Source: CAZGAQ01 sp964523405
Lineage (GTDB): Bacteria; Planctomycetota; Phycisphaerae; UBA1845; Fen-1342
Assembly (NCBI GenBank): GCA_964523405.1
Contig: CAZGAQ010000024.1
Coordinates: 1-64,000 of the forward strand
Reading direction: 5' to 3'
DNA: 64,000 bases
Positions 20,509-30,224 of this stretch are shown one piece after another. The stretch's first letter is position 1. Each line of letters opens with the position of its first letter. The notes beneath the pieces were generated by a model. The model had not been told where the DNA came from. It did no database searches and saw only the letters and a program-made list of their open reading frames with translations. Position numbers and translations under genes: made by a program.

Positions 20509-21057
20509 TCAATCCGTGCTCGCATGCTCGAAGAAGGCGATTTCCTCGAAGCCGGAACTGGTCGTTCCGGAGGCCCGCAGCACGAAGTTGATCGCGTCGC
20601 CGCACTCGTAGTTGACCCCTTGCCGCAGCAGCGTGCCAAACGCCTCCACGTCGATCGTGGGCACCGAATTCAAATCACCGCCGACCAGGCCTTCGACGAG
20701 AGCCACGCGCGCCCCGGAGGACCGCAGATCGGTGATGCTCCCAATCGTGATTTCCGAAATGGGGCAGACCAACATCTGGCCGCTGCTGTTGCCGGCCTCC
20801 AGATACGTTGTGTAAGTCTGCACGGCGTCATCCGCGTCCCGGTAGGAGACGGTAATCTCCGCGGCGCGCGTGGTGCGGTTTTCCACCGAGACGACCAAGC
20901 CGGGGGCCTGTCCGGGCAGCGACGCCACCCGTCCCTGTACGCCGAGCGAACTGATGAACTCGGGATTCAGGAACTCCAGCGGCGAGAAGCACGACAGTCC
21001 CGCGATCAGCACGAAGATTCCCGCGCCGCCGACAGCCCATCGCGATCGAGCAAACAT
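20509..21057 (-). CDS. Small lipoprotein, paralogue of the upstream gene
   Basis: A 182-aa exported protein, signal IFVLIAGLSC, with Cys23 the likely lipidation site (lipobox imperfect). It is related to the preceding gene product: both share an NPE/D-x-x-S-x-LG string just after the signal, a central CP(I/V) motif, and a late CGD-x-I motif (ECGDAINFVL here). The three cysteines suggest one lipid anchor plus a disulfide. Function unknown; I know of no named family. The gene starts 21 bases after its paralogue ends and 51 bases before the FG-GAP gene. Confidence 0.7.
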   Translation of the reverse strand: MFARSRWAVGGAGIFVLIAGLSCFSPLEFLNPEFISSLGVQGRVASLPGQAPGLVVSVENRTTRAAEITVSYRDADDAVQTYTTYLEAGNSSGQMLVCPISEITIGSITDLRSSGARVALVEGLVGGDLNSVPTIDVEAFGTLLRQGVNYECGDAINFVLRASGTTSSGFEEIAFFEHASTD

Positions 21058-21078
21058 CCAGACGTACTCCTTTCGGGG

Positions 21079-21648
21079 CTACTCGCCCGGAATCACGCGC
21101 AGTGACACGACAAACAGGGCCTGTGTCCCCCCGGTGCCGCCTGTGGCGGTGGCCTGTTCCGTCAAGCGAATCTCGATCACATCCCCGCAGAAGAACGCCG
21201 TGCCGACCTGCACGGGCACGCCCTCGTAAGCCACTTCAGCAGAGACGGACGTCGCGCCGGTAGTCGTCGTAATGGTCGAATTGATCGTCGCCGCGAGCGT
21301 GTTGATCGTGTAATCGCTGTCCAGGATGCCCGGCGAGACCAGCCCGACCGGGCACTGCAAGACCTCATTGCGCACGGAGCGGGCCTCGACGAGCGTACCG
21401 AAGTTGCGGGACTTGACCGTCAGATCCTGCGCGTCCTGCGAGTAGAACGCCGTGAAATAGGCCGGGAAGCGCGTCGTGTTATTGAACGCGACGAGCACCG
21501 TGCCCCGGGCCGTCAGCAAGCTGTCCAATCCCAACTGACTGAGCACGTCCGGGTTGACCAGGTCACCCGCAAACATGCAGCCAGCCAGCGGCGCCAACGC
21601 CAGCCCGAGGAGCACTCGGCGGATTACACGCGGCCTCACGATCCTCAT
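21079..21648 (-). CDS. Small lipoprotein, first gene of the surface operon
   Basis: A 189-aa lipoprotein with a canonical lipobox, APLAGC. The ATG at 21648 has AGGAGG six bases upstream, the best ribosome site in this region. After the lipid anchor comes LVNPDVLSQLG, then beta-strand-rich sequence, a CPVGLV motif and a late FFCGDVIEIRL motif. These three landmarks recur in the next gene product, so the pair arose by tandem duplication and has diverged. Thr-rich stretches (TITTTTGAT) suggest surface exposure. Function unknown. Confidence 0.72.
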   Translation of the reverse strand: MRIVRPRVIRRVLLGLALAPLAGCMFAGDLVNPDVLSQLGLDSLLTARGTVLVAFNNTTRFPAYFTAFYSQDAQDLTVKSRNFGTLVEARSVRNEVLQCPVGLVSPGILDSDYTINTLAATINSTITTTTGATSVSAEVAYEGVPVQVGTAFFCGDVIEIRLTEQATATGGTGGTQALFVVSLRVIPGE

Positions 21649-21902
21649 TCTGTGCCTCCTGAACCTGCCAGGCTCCACGATTCACGCGACCCACAATCAC
21701 ACCGGGCCGGCAGATTACCTGCGGGCGGCGCGCTCGGCGGGACTCCATCCAGCGAGCCCGGCTGTTCCGGGCCCGGGGCGTCACTTCCATTCTCGCGACG
21801 CGCCAAAGTTCCAGAGTGTCTCGCGACCGGCCGCCGCAGCGCTCCCACCGAGGGAACGCTAAGTCGTTTCTCTGTCACGGTCTGCGCTTCGCCGGCGCGC
21901 GT

Positions 21903-22454
21903 CTAGTACGATACCACGCTATACACTGGGTAGTCGCCTAAGCGGCTTCGGCCACCCAGGTCCACCAGTTCGATCAGCACCGCCACCGCTTCCACTGTCG
22001 CGCCGGCGTCACGGACCAGTTGCGCACAGGTCGCCAGCGTGCCGCCAGTGGCCAGCAAGTCGTCCACGATGACGACCTTCTGCCCCGGACGCAGCGCATC
22101 CCGATGAATCTCAAGGGCGTCTGCGCCGTATTCCAACTTGTACTCGGACCTCCGCGTCGCCGCGGGCAACTTGCCCGGCTTCCGGGCTGGCACGAACCCA
22201 ACCGACAGGGCAGTGGCGACGGCCGTCCCAAAGATAAACCCGCGCGACTCGGCCCCTACCACGACGTCGACGCCGCGCCCGCGGAACGGCTGCACCATCA
22301 ACTCCACCGCCAGGGCCAAGCCCGACGCGTCGGCGAGCAGGGGCGTGATGTCCTTGAACAGGATGCCGGGTTTCGGGAAGTCCGGAATGTCCCGGATGAG
22401 CCGCCGCAGGTCGGCAGCTTCAGCCACTTTGTAGCGAACTTCTGCCCGCGTCAT
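21903..22454 (-). CDS. apt: Adenine phosphoribosyltransferase
   Basis: A 183-aa purine salvage enzyme converting adenine and PRPP to AMP. The N-terminal string IPDFPKPGILFKDITPLL and the PRPP loop VVIVDDLLATGGT (about residues 125-137) are diagnostic. GAESRGFIFG is also conserved. The frame is open upstream to 22802, but family similarity starts at the ATG at 22454 and the length then fits (170-185). It stands alone on the minus strand, between the surface operon and a plus-strand gene cluster. Confidence 0.95.
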   Translation of the reverse strand: MTRAEVRYKVAEAADLRRLIRDIPDFPKPGILFKDITPLLADASGLALAVELMVQPFRGRGVDVVVGAESRGFIFGTAVATALSVGFVPARKPGKLPAATRRSEYKLEYGADALEIHRDALRPGQKVVIVDDLLATGGTLATCAQLVRDAGATVEAVAVLIELVDLGGRSRLGDYPVYSVVSY

Positions 22455-22816
22455 GCTGCCTCGAAACGTCCTGACCGGGACTCCACGACATCCTACCAAG
22501 GCGCAGAACACGCGCAGGACCGCTTCCGTTCCCACGCGGTCCCGGCGCGCTACGCCGCCAGGGCCGCCATGGTAGTCAGGCCCCGTCGCCCCCGCAACGG
22601 GCGACAGCCTGGATTTGGCGTTCCAGGCCCAGGCCGGTGCGATGTGAGCCGGGCCGGACCGGCCAACCGCCGGCGCCGATCCGGCCGATAGGAAACACGG
22701 GCCGCCGCCCGCCCGCAGGGGCCCGGCGGGTTTGGCCGGGGCTTCAGGACGGCCGTCCCGCGCCGCGCGATGCGGATGGAGGCCCACGGTGGTTCGCGGC
22801 ACGGAGTACCGGACCG
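22455..22816. other. 362-bp divergent intergenic region
   Basis: Lies between apt (minus) and the small membrane protein gene (plus). Very GC-rich. I see no clear promoter pair, hairpin terminator or short gene. The upstream extension of the apt frame through this stretch is rich in Pro, Arg and Gly and is not coding-like. Confidence 0.5.
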
Positions 22817-23053
22817 ATGTCGTTGTGGCTGCTAATCACGTGTGCGACGGCCGGCGGCGGAGCGCTGCTCCTATGGCACGTGGTCAGTCGCACGAAACAC
22901 GCCAGCGAGCAGATGCTTGACGCATATCAGACCATGCTCCGGCAAGCGCGGGAGAACCGCGCCATGGCACTGGCCCAAGCCGAAGCCCAGCGCGCCGAGG
23001 CCGAGGCTGAGGCGGCCCAGGCCGACGCGGCCGCACGTTGCGGAAGCCAGTAG
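22817..23053 (+). CDS. Small membrane protein with coiled-coil tail
   Basis: A 78-aa protein: one N-terminal membrane helix (LWLLITCATAGGGALLLW) and a charged Ala/Glu-rich helix (AQAEAQRAEAEAEAAQAD) likely to form a coiled coil in the cytoplasm. GGAG lies ten bases before the ATG. No family recognised. The same frame is open upstream to 22637 but is Arg/Pro-rich there. It lies 235 bases before the DUF423 gene. Confidence 0.45.
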   Translation: MSLWLLITCATAGGGALLLWHVVSRTKHASEQMLDAYQTMLRQARENRAMALAQAEAQRAEAEAEAAQADAAARCGSQ

Positions 23054-23288
23054 CGGCCCCCACGGGCCAGGGTGTCGCAGTCCGGACTTACCAGCTACGG
23101 GCCCCCCTTAGCGGTATCCCCACAGAGCAGGCGGGTGAATTGCTGTCTGCCGTCGCGGCCGGAAAGCCCGCCGCGCCTTGGCAATCGCCCCACACGCCCC
23201 CTACCGTAACGTCGTTAGCTGTAGGCGCGCGAGGCCAAGCGGCAAGCGGGCCGCGCGCCGTGTTGGCCACGTCTCATGGAGTCCCGCC

Positions 23289-23651
23289 ATGCAGCCACTA
23301 TGGTTCGTCGCCGGAGCCGTCAACGGTCTGGTCGCAGTCGCCGCGGGGGCCTTCGGCGCCCACGCGCTGCGCGAGCTGCCAGAACGCTACACCAGCGCCT
23401 TCAAGACCGGCGCGCAGTACGAGATGTACCACGCGCTGGCACTCTTGTTCATCGCCGTGCTCCCGCGCACGCCGCTGGCGACCACGGCGGGCGCTTGCCT
23501 ACTGGCTGGTACCCTGCTCTTTTCCGGCACGCTCTACTTGCTCGCGCTAACGCGACAAGACTGGTTCGGGGCCATCACACCCCTGGGCGGAGTACTCCTG
23601 CTCGCCGGATGGGCCGCACTCGTCACTTGCGGATTGCGCCTGGCTCGGTAA
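23289..23651 (+). CDS. DUF423 membrane protein (YgdD family)
   Basis: A 120-aa inner-membrane protein with four hydrophobic segments. The family strings GAFGAHALR and YEMYHALALL are present, as is FSGTLYLLAL. The family is widespread but its biochemical role is unknown. I chose the ATG at 23289 because homology begins immediately (WFVAGAVNG) and GGAG is placed eight bases upstream. A uvrA gene follows. Confidence 0.88.
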   Translation: MQPLWFVAGAVNGLVAVAAGAFGAHALRELPERYTSAFKTGAQYEMYHALALLFIAVLPRTPLATTAGACLLAGTLLFSGTLYLLALTRQDWFGAITPLGGVLLLAGWAALVTCGLRLAR

Positions 23652-23756
23652 GAACCGGCGGCCGCTGCGCTTGCCGGTGTGGGCCCCGTGCCGGGAAGAG
23701 ATGGTGGGGTGGTGCTTTCCGCCGCGGATTCGCTGCCCATCGGGAGTTCGGCGCGG

Positions 23757-23762
23757 TACAAT
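23757..23762 (+). promoter_or_regulatory. Candidate -10 box upstream of uvrA
   Basis: TACAAT, 100 bases before the uvrA GTG. No good -35 box at 16-18 bp. It overlaps an in-frame ATG at 23761, which argues against that codon being the uvrA start. Confidence 0.3.
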
Positions 23763-23862
23763 GCCGGGCTTGTTTAGTGGTCGGCGGGCCACCGCGCGGT
23801 TGGCTGCGCGAGTCGGCACAGGCGGTCCGCCGCGAACCGTCGGCAGGCCACAGAGGCGGAGC

Positions 23863-26793
23863 GTGGAACCGAAGCTGATCCGCATTTTCGGTGCCCGGCA
23901 GCACAACCTGCAGAATGTCGACGTGGACATCCCGCGCGACCGGCTGGTTGTCGTTACCGGCCTGAGTGGCTCCGGCAAGAGCAGCCTGGCGTTCGACACG
24001 ATCTACGCCGAGGGCCAGCGCAAGTACGTCGAGTCGCTCAGCGTGCACGCCCGTCACTTCCTGGAGCAGGTGGGCAAGCCCGATGTGGAGCGCATCGAGG
24101 GCCTGCCGCCGACGCTGGCCATCGAACAGCGCATCGGCGCCAGTAACCCGCGCTCGACCGTCGCCACCACGACGGAGATCTACGACTTCCTCCGCGTCCT
24201 GTACGCCCGCGTCGGCACACCCCACTGCCCCCAATGCGGCCGGCAGATCTTCGCCCGCACGGTGGATCAGATCGTCGACATCGTGCTGGGTTACGGCGGC
24301 CACGGCAACGGGAACGGACACAACGGGGCCGCAGGGTCCGTGCGCGTGATGATCATGGCGCCGCTGGTGCGTGACCAGCCCCGCGAGTTGGGCGGCGTCC
24401 TCCGGCGCATCCAGCGTGAGGGTTTCGTCCGTGCGCGCATCAACGGCCGGCTGGCGGACATCAAGGAGCTCGCCGAACTACCCAAGACTCAGGCGGCCCA
24501 TGTGGATGTGGTGGTGGACCGGCTCGTCGTGCGCCCGGACATCCGGTCGCGCCTGGCGGATGCGGTCGAGTTATCGCTTTCGCTGGGCGACGGCATGGTC
24601 ATCGTGAGCCGGGCGAACGGGGGCGCGACGAGCGGTGACGTGGAGCCGACGTGGCAGGACGAGGTCTTCAGCGAGCGACACACGTGCACGCAATGCGGCA
24701 TCACGCTGCCCGAACTGAGCCCGCGCGCGTTCAGCTTCAATTCGCCCTACGGAGCCTGTCCGGAATGTGGCGGCTTGGGCACGACGCTGCGATTTGACCC
24801 GCAACTCGTCGTCCCCGACGAGGAACTCTCGCTGGTCGGCGGCGCGATCGCGCCTTGGGCAGGAGGGAAGAAGCGTCTGGCGGCCGCCCACGCCAAGGTG
24901 CTGCGGACGTTGTGCGCGGCCCTGGAAGTGAAGCCGGAGACCCCGTTCGGCAGACTGCCCGAGGACTTGCGGCGCATCATTCTCCAGGGGACAACCGCCC
25001 CGGACACGGAGCGCTGGGGCATTGAATTCGAAGGCGTGCTCCCCAACCTGGAGCGGCGTTGCCGCGCCGCAGGGGGCGAGGGCGGGCGCAGCCGCCTGGC
25101 GAATTATCAGGCGGAGCACACCTGCGCGACGTGCCGCGGCGCGCGCCTGCAGCCCACGTCGTTGGCCGTGCGGATCGCGGGGCGCAGTATTCACGATCAC
25201 ACCCGGCTGTCGATCACGGCGGCGACGCGGGCATTCGACGACTTGCGCTTCACAGGCGAGGGGGAGATGATCGCCGAGCCGATTCTGCGGGAGATTCGCC
25301 AGCGGCTGCACTTCATGCACGACGTCGGCCTGGGCTATCTCACGCTCGACCGCACGAGTGTGACGCTGTCCGGCGGCGAGGCCCAGCGCATCCGCCTGGC
25401 GACACAACTCGGCAGCGGGCTGGTCGGCGTGTGCTACGTGCTGGACGAACCGACCATCGGCCTGCACCAGCGCGACAACGAGCGCTTGCTCAATTCGATC
25501 CGCCGGCTGGTCGACATCGGCAACACGGTGATCGTGGTCGAGCACGACGAGGACGTCATTCGGGCAGCCGACCACCTGATCGACATGGGACCCGGTGCGG
25601 GGCTACACGGCGGGCGCGTCATCGCCCAAGGCCCGACGGCCGAGGTGCTCGCCAATCCGCAATCGATCACGGGCCGCTATCTGCGCGGTGAATACGGCAT
25701 TCCGCTGCCGGAGGAGCGCCGCGCGCCGCGCCGCAATGAATTCCTGCAGGTCATCGGCGCCCGCCAGAACAATCTCAAGCGTATCGACGTCAGCATCCCG
25801 CTCGGCGTGCTGTGCGCGATCACCGGCGTCAGCGGCAGCGGCAAGAGCACGCTCGTGTCGCAGATTCTGCTGCCGGCCCTGCGGAGGCGGCTCTACAAGT
25901 CCCGGGAGACGCCCGGCGCGCACGAGCGGATCGTCGGCGCCAGCCGCATCGACAAGGTGATCGAAGTCGATCAAAGCGCGATCGGCCGCACGCCGCGCAG
26001 CAATCCGGCCACCTACACCGGCGTCTTCGACGAAGTACGGCGGCTGTACGCGAAGACGAAGGAAGCGCGGATCCGCGGCTTCAGCGCCAGTCGGTTCAGT
26101 TTCAACGCCAAGGGCGGGCGCTGCGAAGCGTGCCAGGGACAGGGCGTGCGGCGCATTGAGATGCACTTTCTGCCAGATGTGTTCGTGGAGTGCCAGGAGT
26201 GCAAGGGTACGCGCTACAGTCGCGAGACGCTGGAGATTCGCTATCGCGGCAAGTCGATCGCCGACGTGCTCGACATGCGCGTGGAGGAGGCGGTCCGCTT
26301 CTTCGACAGTTTCCCGAAGATCAAGCAGGGCGTGCGCGCGTTGTCCGACGTGGGGCTGGGTTATATCCGCCTCGGGCAGCCATCGAACACGCTCTCCGGC
26401 GGCGAAGCGCAGCGTGTGAAGCTGGCGGCCGAACTCGCGCACGGCGCCGCCTACCCCGGTACGCCCAATGGCCCGGCGAGCGCGTCGGCGACCCAGCGGG
26501 CGAAGCTGGACAACCACACGTTGTACGTGCTCGACGAGCCGACAACCGGCCTGCACTTCGCCGACATCCAGACTCTGCTCGCGGTGCTCAACCGCCTGGT
26601 GGACATGGGCAACACGGTGCTGGTCATCGAGCACAATCTCGATGTGATCAAGACCGCCGACTGGATCATCGACCTGGGGCCGGAAGGCGGCGACGCGGGC
26701 GGGCAGATTCTCGCAGAAGGTCCGCCGGAAGCGATTGCCGCCAGCGCGACCAGCCATACCGGTCGCTATCTGCGCGCAAAGCTGGGCACGTAG
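23863..26793 (+). CDS. uvrA: Excinuclease ABC subunit A
   Basis: A 976-aa damage-recognition ATPase of nucleotide excision repair. Two ABC modules are complete: Walker A GLSGSGKSSL (33-42) and GVSGSGKSTL in the second half, signatures LSGGEAQRIRLATQ and LSGGEAQRVKLAAE, and Walker B VLDEPTIGLH and VLDEPTTGLH. Zinc modules are CTQC/CPEC and CEAC/CQEC. Between the second signature and its Walker B there are about 20 extra Ala/Pro-rich residues (AAYPGTPNGP). The GTG at 23863 is chosen because homology (IRIFGARQHNLQNV) begins four residues later and GAGG lies six bases upstream. Confidence 0.97.
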   Translation: MEPKLIRIFGARQHNLQNVDVDIPRDRLVVVTGLSGSGKSSLAFDTIYAEGQRKYVESLSVHARHFLEQVGKPDVERIEGLPPTLAIEQRIGASNPRSTVATTTEIYDFLRVLYARVGTPHCPQCGRQIFARTVDQIVDIVLGYGGHGNGNGHNGAAGSVRVMIMAPLVRDQPRELGGVLRRIQREGFVRARINGRLADIKELAELPKTQAAHVDVVVDRLVVRPDIRSRLADAVELSLSLGDGMVIVSRANGGATSGDVEPTWQDEVFSERHTCTQCGITLPELSPRAFSFNSPYGACPECGGLGTTLRFDPQLVVPDEELSLVGGAIAPWAGGKKRLAAAHAKVLRTLCAALEVKPETPFGRLPEDLRRIILQGTTAPDTERWGIEFEGVLPNLERRCRAAGGEGGRSRLANYQAEHTCATCRGARLQPTSLAVRIAGRSIHDHTRLSITAATRAFDDLRFTGEGEMIAEPILREIRQRLHFMHDVGLGYLTLDRTSVTLSGGEAQRIRLATQLGSGLVGVCYVLDEPTIGLHQRDNERLLNSIRRLVDIGNTVIVVEHDEDVIRAADHLIDMGPGAGLHGGRVIAQGPTAEVLANPQSITGRYLRGEYGIPLPEERRAPRRNEFLQVIGARQNNLKRIDVSIPLGVLCAITGVSGSGKSTLVSQILLPALRRRLYKSRETPGAHERIVGASRIDKVIEVDQSAIGRTPRSNPATYTGVFDEVRRLYAKTKEARIRGFSASRFSFNAKGGRCEACQGQGVRRIEMHFLPDVFVECQECKGTRYSRETLEIRYRGKSIADVLDMRVEEAVRFFDSFPKIKQGVRALSDVGLGYIRLGQPSNTLSGGEAQRVKLAAELAHGAAYPGTPNGPASASATQRAKLDNHTLYVLDEPTTGLHFADIQTLLAVLNRLVDMGNTVLVIEHNLDVIKTADWIIDLGPEGGDAGGQILAEGPPEAIAASATSHTGRYLRAKLGT

Positions 26794-26919
26794 GCGTGCG
26801 CGTCTGTGCCGGGCGACTACGAAGCCGGCGGATTTCCCCTCGCAATGCCCCGCAGCGGGGTTACCATACGCGCACTGGGCCGGACTGAGTTCTCTCATTC
26901 TCTCTGCTGTGGGTTGGCC

Positions 26920-29382
26920 ATGGGATCGCTGCAGCCCGCAGATGATGAAACCACATCCCGCCGTATCCTGCTGGCGGCGGACAGCGCTACCCCTGTCGCC
27001 GCGAACGGCGCGGCGTCACCGGAGAGCGGGGTCACCGCCTGGCCGCAGGCCCTGCCCGGCTACCGACTGTTGCGCGAGATTCACCGCGGGGCGCAAGGGA
27101 TTGTCTACCAAGCCATTCAGGAGTCCATGGACCGCGTCGTCGCCATCAAGGTGATGCGCGAGGGTCCGTTTGCCGGCACCGCCGACCGGGCCCGCTTTGA
27201 GCGCGAGATTCAGACGCTCGCCCAGCTCCGGCATCCCAACATTGTGGCCGTGCACGATTCCGGTGTGGCGGCCGGATGTCACTACTTCGTGATGGACTAC
27301 ATCAGTGGCCAGCCGCTGCACGAGTATGCGGCCGCGCGGCGCGGCTCCTCCGCGTCGGTCGCCACAACGGCGGCCGGGGGGGGCGACGCGGGAGATGCGC
27401 GCGGCGCCTCTGCCCTGGCGGGCGCGACCGCGAGTGCCACCCCGGATCTCCTGCGCCTGCTGGTCACGATCTGCGACGCGTTGCAGGTTGCCCATCAGCG
27501 TGGCATCGTGCATCGCGACCTCAAACCCGGCAACATCCGCGTGGACGACAACGGCGCACCGCACATTCTCGATTTTGGCCTCGCCAAGACCGGCGGCGGC
27601 GACGAGGCTGCGATGACGAAAACCGGGCAGTTCCTAGGCTCACTGCCCTGGGCCGCGCCCGAGCAGGCCGAGGGACGTCCGGGGAAGATCGACGCGCGCA
27701 CCGACGTGTACGCCCTGGGCGTAATCCTCTACGAGCTTCTGACCGGCTGCTTCCCATATGACGTGACGGGCAGCTTGCGCGAAGTGCTCGACCGCATCCT
27801 CTCCGCGCGCCCCGCCCCACCGAGCGTAGCCCGCGCGACGGGCTCCGCTTCGTACCGGCGCCACCCGCGCGATCGGCGCATCGATGCGGACCTCGACACG
27901 ATCGTGCTGAAATGTCTGCAGAAGGAGCGCGAGCGGCGTTATGCGAACGCCGGGGATCTGGCCCGGGACTTGCGGCACTACCTCGCTGGCGAGCCGATCG
28001 AGGCGCGGCGTGACAGTCTCGCCTATCTGGCGCACCATCGGGCAGTCACGGTGGCGCGGCGTCATCCGGCGCTGACGCTGCTCGCCGTGGCCATGCTCGC
28101 GACCCTGCTGGCCTGCGTGCTTGGCGTACCGGCGATCTACGAGTGGACCCCACTCAATCGTGGTTTTGAGCGTTTGGCGTACCACGGCATGCCCGCGGTG
28201 GCGCGCGGGGTCCCTTTCGAGCACGTGCGTGTGGTGGCCCTGACCGACAGTACGCACCTGGGTGAGCTGGTGCGGCAGGCGGGACTGGACCCCGACTGCC
28301 TCGAGCGCGATCGCCGTTGCCTGCGCCGGCTGCACGGGCAGTTGCTACAGCGTTTGGCCGAGGCGGGGGCCACCGTGGTTGCCCTGAATCTCATCTTTGG
28401 CGAGAGTAGCCCACACGATGAGGCGTTCCTGCAGGGAGTCCAGGCGCTGCGGGCGGCCGGGGGCACGACCGTCGTGGCCAGCCGCACATGGGCACTCACA
28501 CCGGAAGGGGTGCCCCCGCTGGACCCCGGAGTGCTCGGGCAGACGCGCTGGGGCGGCACACCCGCGGAGCTGGACGCCCGCGCCCCCTGGCGGCTGCCGC
28601 TGGCGCTCCAGCGCGGGGAGACAGACCCACTGCCGTCGCTGGCGACGACCGCGTTCGCGGCGTTCCGCCAACCGCGGGCGGAGGCCTGCCTGCGTCTCGA
28701 CGAAGAGAGTGACCGGCTGCGCATCCTCTATTGGCGGCCGTCCGGCGTGGACATCCACGCCCGCAACTGGACCGGTGCCACGGACGAAATCCGGCTGAGC
28801 ACTGTAGCGCCAGCCCGCTGGGAGGCGCCAGAATTCGACGTGCGCCCCACCGACCGCATTGGCTACTACCTGCTGGATTTGCCGGACGATGCGACGCTGG
28901 CCGGGGCAACGCTGGACTACGAGCGAGTCCTGACGGCTCCACGGGAAGAACTGCATGCCCTGGTCGCCCGCCGCATTGTCGTGGTCGGTGACCGCCGCGG
29001 CGAACAGGGCTGTTTTGCCACACCGGACGGGCGGCGCGTGTGGAGTACCTATGCGCACGCCACCGCGATCGACATGCTGCTGCGCAACGCCCCCATCCGC
29101 ATCGCGTACACGAACCAGGCGGCCGCGCTGACGGCCGCGGCCGCCCTGCTCGGCACGCTGCTGGGGTGGCGCTGGCGTGCACAGCCCGGGTGGCGTATGG
29201 CCTGCTTGGGCGGAGTTCTGGGGCTGTGCCTGGCGCTGGGGCTGTGGGCGGCCAGCAGTCTGCGGGTGTTCTACAACCCGCTGGTGGCAGGCGTGGCGCT
29301 CGTGGCGGGTAGTGAGTTGGCGGCCGGACTGCGCGGACTAGACCGTCGTACGGACGCGCGCACCGGGCGCCCCGCAACCTGA
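26920..29382 (+). CDS. Ser/Thr protein kinase with CHASE2 sensor domain
   Basis: An 820-aa membrane receptor kinase. The N-terminal kinase domain (about 48-365) has the Gly loop RGAQGIVY, Lys77 in VAIKV, the catalytic loop HRDLKPGN (Asp200), DFG (Asp218) and APEQ, so it should be active. A 30-residue Ala/Gly/Ser insert (about 142-173) interrupts it and contains a G8 run in DNA (27376-27383). A membrane helix (384-406) is followed by an extracytoplasmic CHASE2 domain (about 407-720) and a C-terminal group of membrane helices. Ligand unknown. The ATG at 26920 is chosen because the longer frame adds unrelated sequence. A lipoprotein gene follows after 53 bases. Confidence 0.9.
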   Translation: MGSLQPADDETTSRRILLAADSATPVAANGAASPESGVTAWPQALPGYRLLREIHRGAQGIVYQAIQESMDRVVAIKVMREGPFAGTADRARFEREIQTLAQLRHPNIVAVHDSGVAAGCHYFVMDYISGQPLHEYAAARRGSSASVATTAAGGGDAGDARGASALAGATASATPDLLRLLVTICDALQVAHQRGIVHRDLKPGNIRVDDNGAPHILDFGLAKTGGGDEAAMTKTGQFLGSLPWAAPEQAEGRPGKIDARTDVYALGVILYELLTGCFPYDVTGSLREVLDRILSARPAPPSVARATGSASYRRHPRDRRIDADLDTIVLKCLQKERERRYANAGDLARDLRHYLAGEPIEARRDSLAYLAHHRAVTVARRHPALTLLAVAMLATLLACVLGVPAIYEWTPLNRGFERLAYHGMPAVARGVPFEHVRVVALTDSTHLGELVRQAGLDPDCLERDRRCLRRLHGQLLQRLAEAGATVVALNLIFGESSPHDEAFLQGVQALRAAGGTTVVASRTWALTPEGVPPLDPGVLGQTRWGGTPAELDARAPWRLPLALQRGETDPLPSLATTAFAAFRQPRAEACLRLDEESDRLRILYWRPSGVDIHARNWTGATDEIRLSTVAPARWEAPEFDVRPTDRIGYYLLDLPDDATLAGATLDYERVLTAPREELHALVARRIVVVGDRRGEQGCFATPDGRRVWSTYAHATAIDMLLRNAPIRIAYTNQAAALTAAAALLGTLLGWRWRAQPGWRMACLGGVLGLCLALGLWAASSLRVFYNPLVAGVALVAGSELAAGLRGLDRRTDARTGRPAT

Positions 29383-29435
29383 TGACGGCGCGCGGCGGCG
29401 AGCGGTCAGGCTGGATCACGAAGGGAGAACACACC

Positions 29436-30191
29436 ATGACAACACGACTTATTCTGGCGGGTTTGTGCATCAGCGGGGTGCTGGGCTGTGGCGGCGATCG
29501 GAACACGACGCTGCATCCGCATCGGCCGGGTCCCGGGGTCCGCCCGACCACAGCGCGCGAAGGTGCTGAGGTGCGCGTCACCGGTTTCATCGCCCACGAC
29601 CGCAAGACGGGCGCGGACGTGCCGATTGACCTGCGCGCGCTCGACCCCGATGGCCTGCTGTTCGCCCCGAACATGCCCGTGCGCCTGCCGCATGAGATCA
29701 CACTGCGGGTTCACGACGTCGACGCGAAGGGCGAGCACCGCTACGACGTCCTGCTGGGCCCCTACTACCCGCGTGAGGAATTCGGCGTCGGTGAGGTGCA
29801 CACCACGACTGCCACGGCCAGTGTCCAGGTGGGCTATGTCGTGGTCATCGGCAAGCTACCCCTGGCTCAAAGCAGGTGGGTGGACACCTCATCCGACACG
29901 ACGCAGTGGGGCATCTGGATCGAACCGGGGGAAGGCGGGCGCGGTGAACGGCACCTCGTCTTCAATCTCGAACCGTCGAATTCGACGGCCGTCGTCTACG
30001 TCAACCTGCGTCAGGCTCCCCACCCGAAGCCCGAGCAACTCCGGCATGACGAATTCATCGAGGCCACGGCAACCACGCTGACACGGCACAAGCTCCCGGA
30101 CTGGCGTGCGGATTACATGTTGCAGCGCGCCCGGCTCGCAGCCCTGCCGGTGCAAACAACCGCGGCGCACCCCGGCGCGCCGGGGCGCTGA
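29436..30191 (+). CDS. Lipoprotein of unknown function
   Basis: A 251-aa lipoprotein. The ATG at 29436 has AGGGAG eight bases upstream; the signal ends in the good lipobox GVLGC. The mature part looks like a beta-sandwich (VRVTGFIAHD, HEITLRVHDV, GYVVVIGKLP). No known domain recognised. It follows the CHASE2 kinase closely and could be a periplasmic partner, but only position supports that. Confidence 0.7.
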   Translation: MTTRLILAGLCISGVLGCGGDRNTTLHPHRPGPGVRPTTAREGAEVRVTGFIAHDRKTGADVPIDLRALDPDGLLFAPNMPVRLPHEITLRVHDVDAKGEHRYDVLLGPYYPREEFGVGEVHTTTATASVQVGYVVVIGKLPLAQSRWVDTSSDTTQWGIWIEPGEGGRGERHLVFNLEPSNSTAVVYVNLRQAPHPKPEQLRHDEFIEATATTLTRHKLPDWRADYMLQRARLAALPVQTTAAHPGAPGR

Positions 30192-30224
30192 GGGCCCCTG
30201 CGGCGTCGGGTCCGGGCGGCGACC

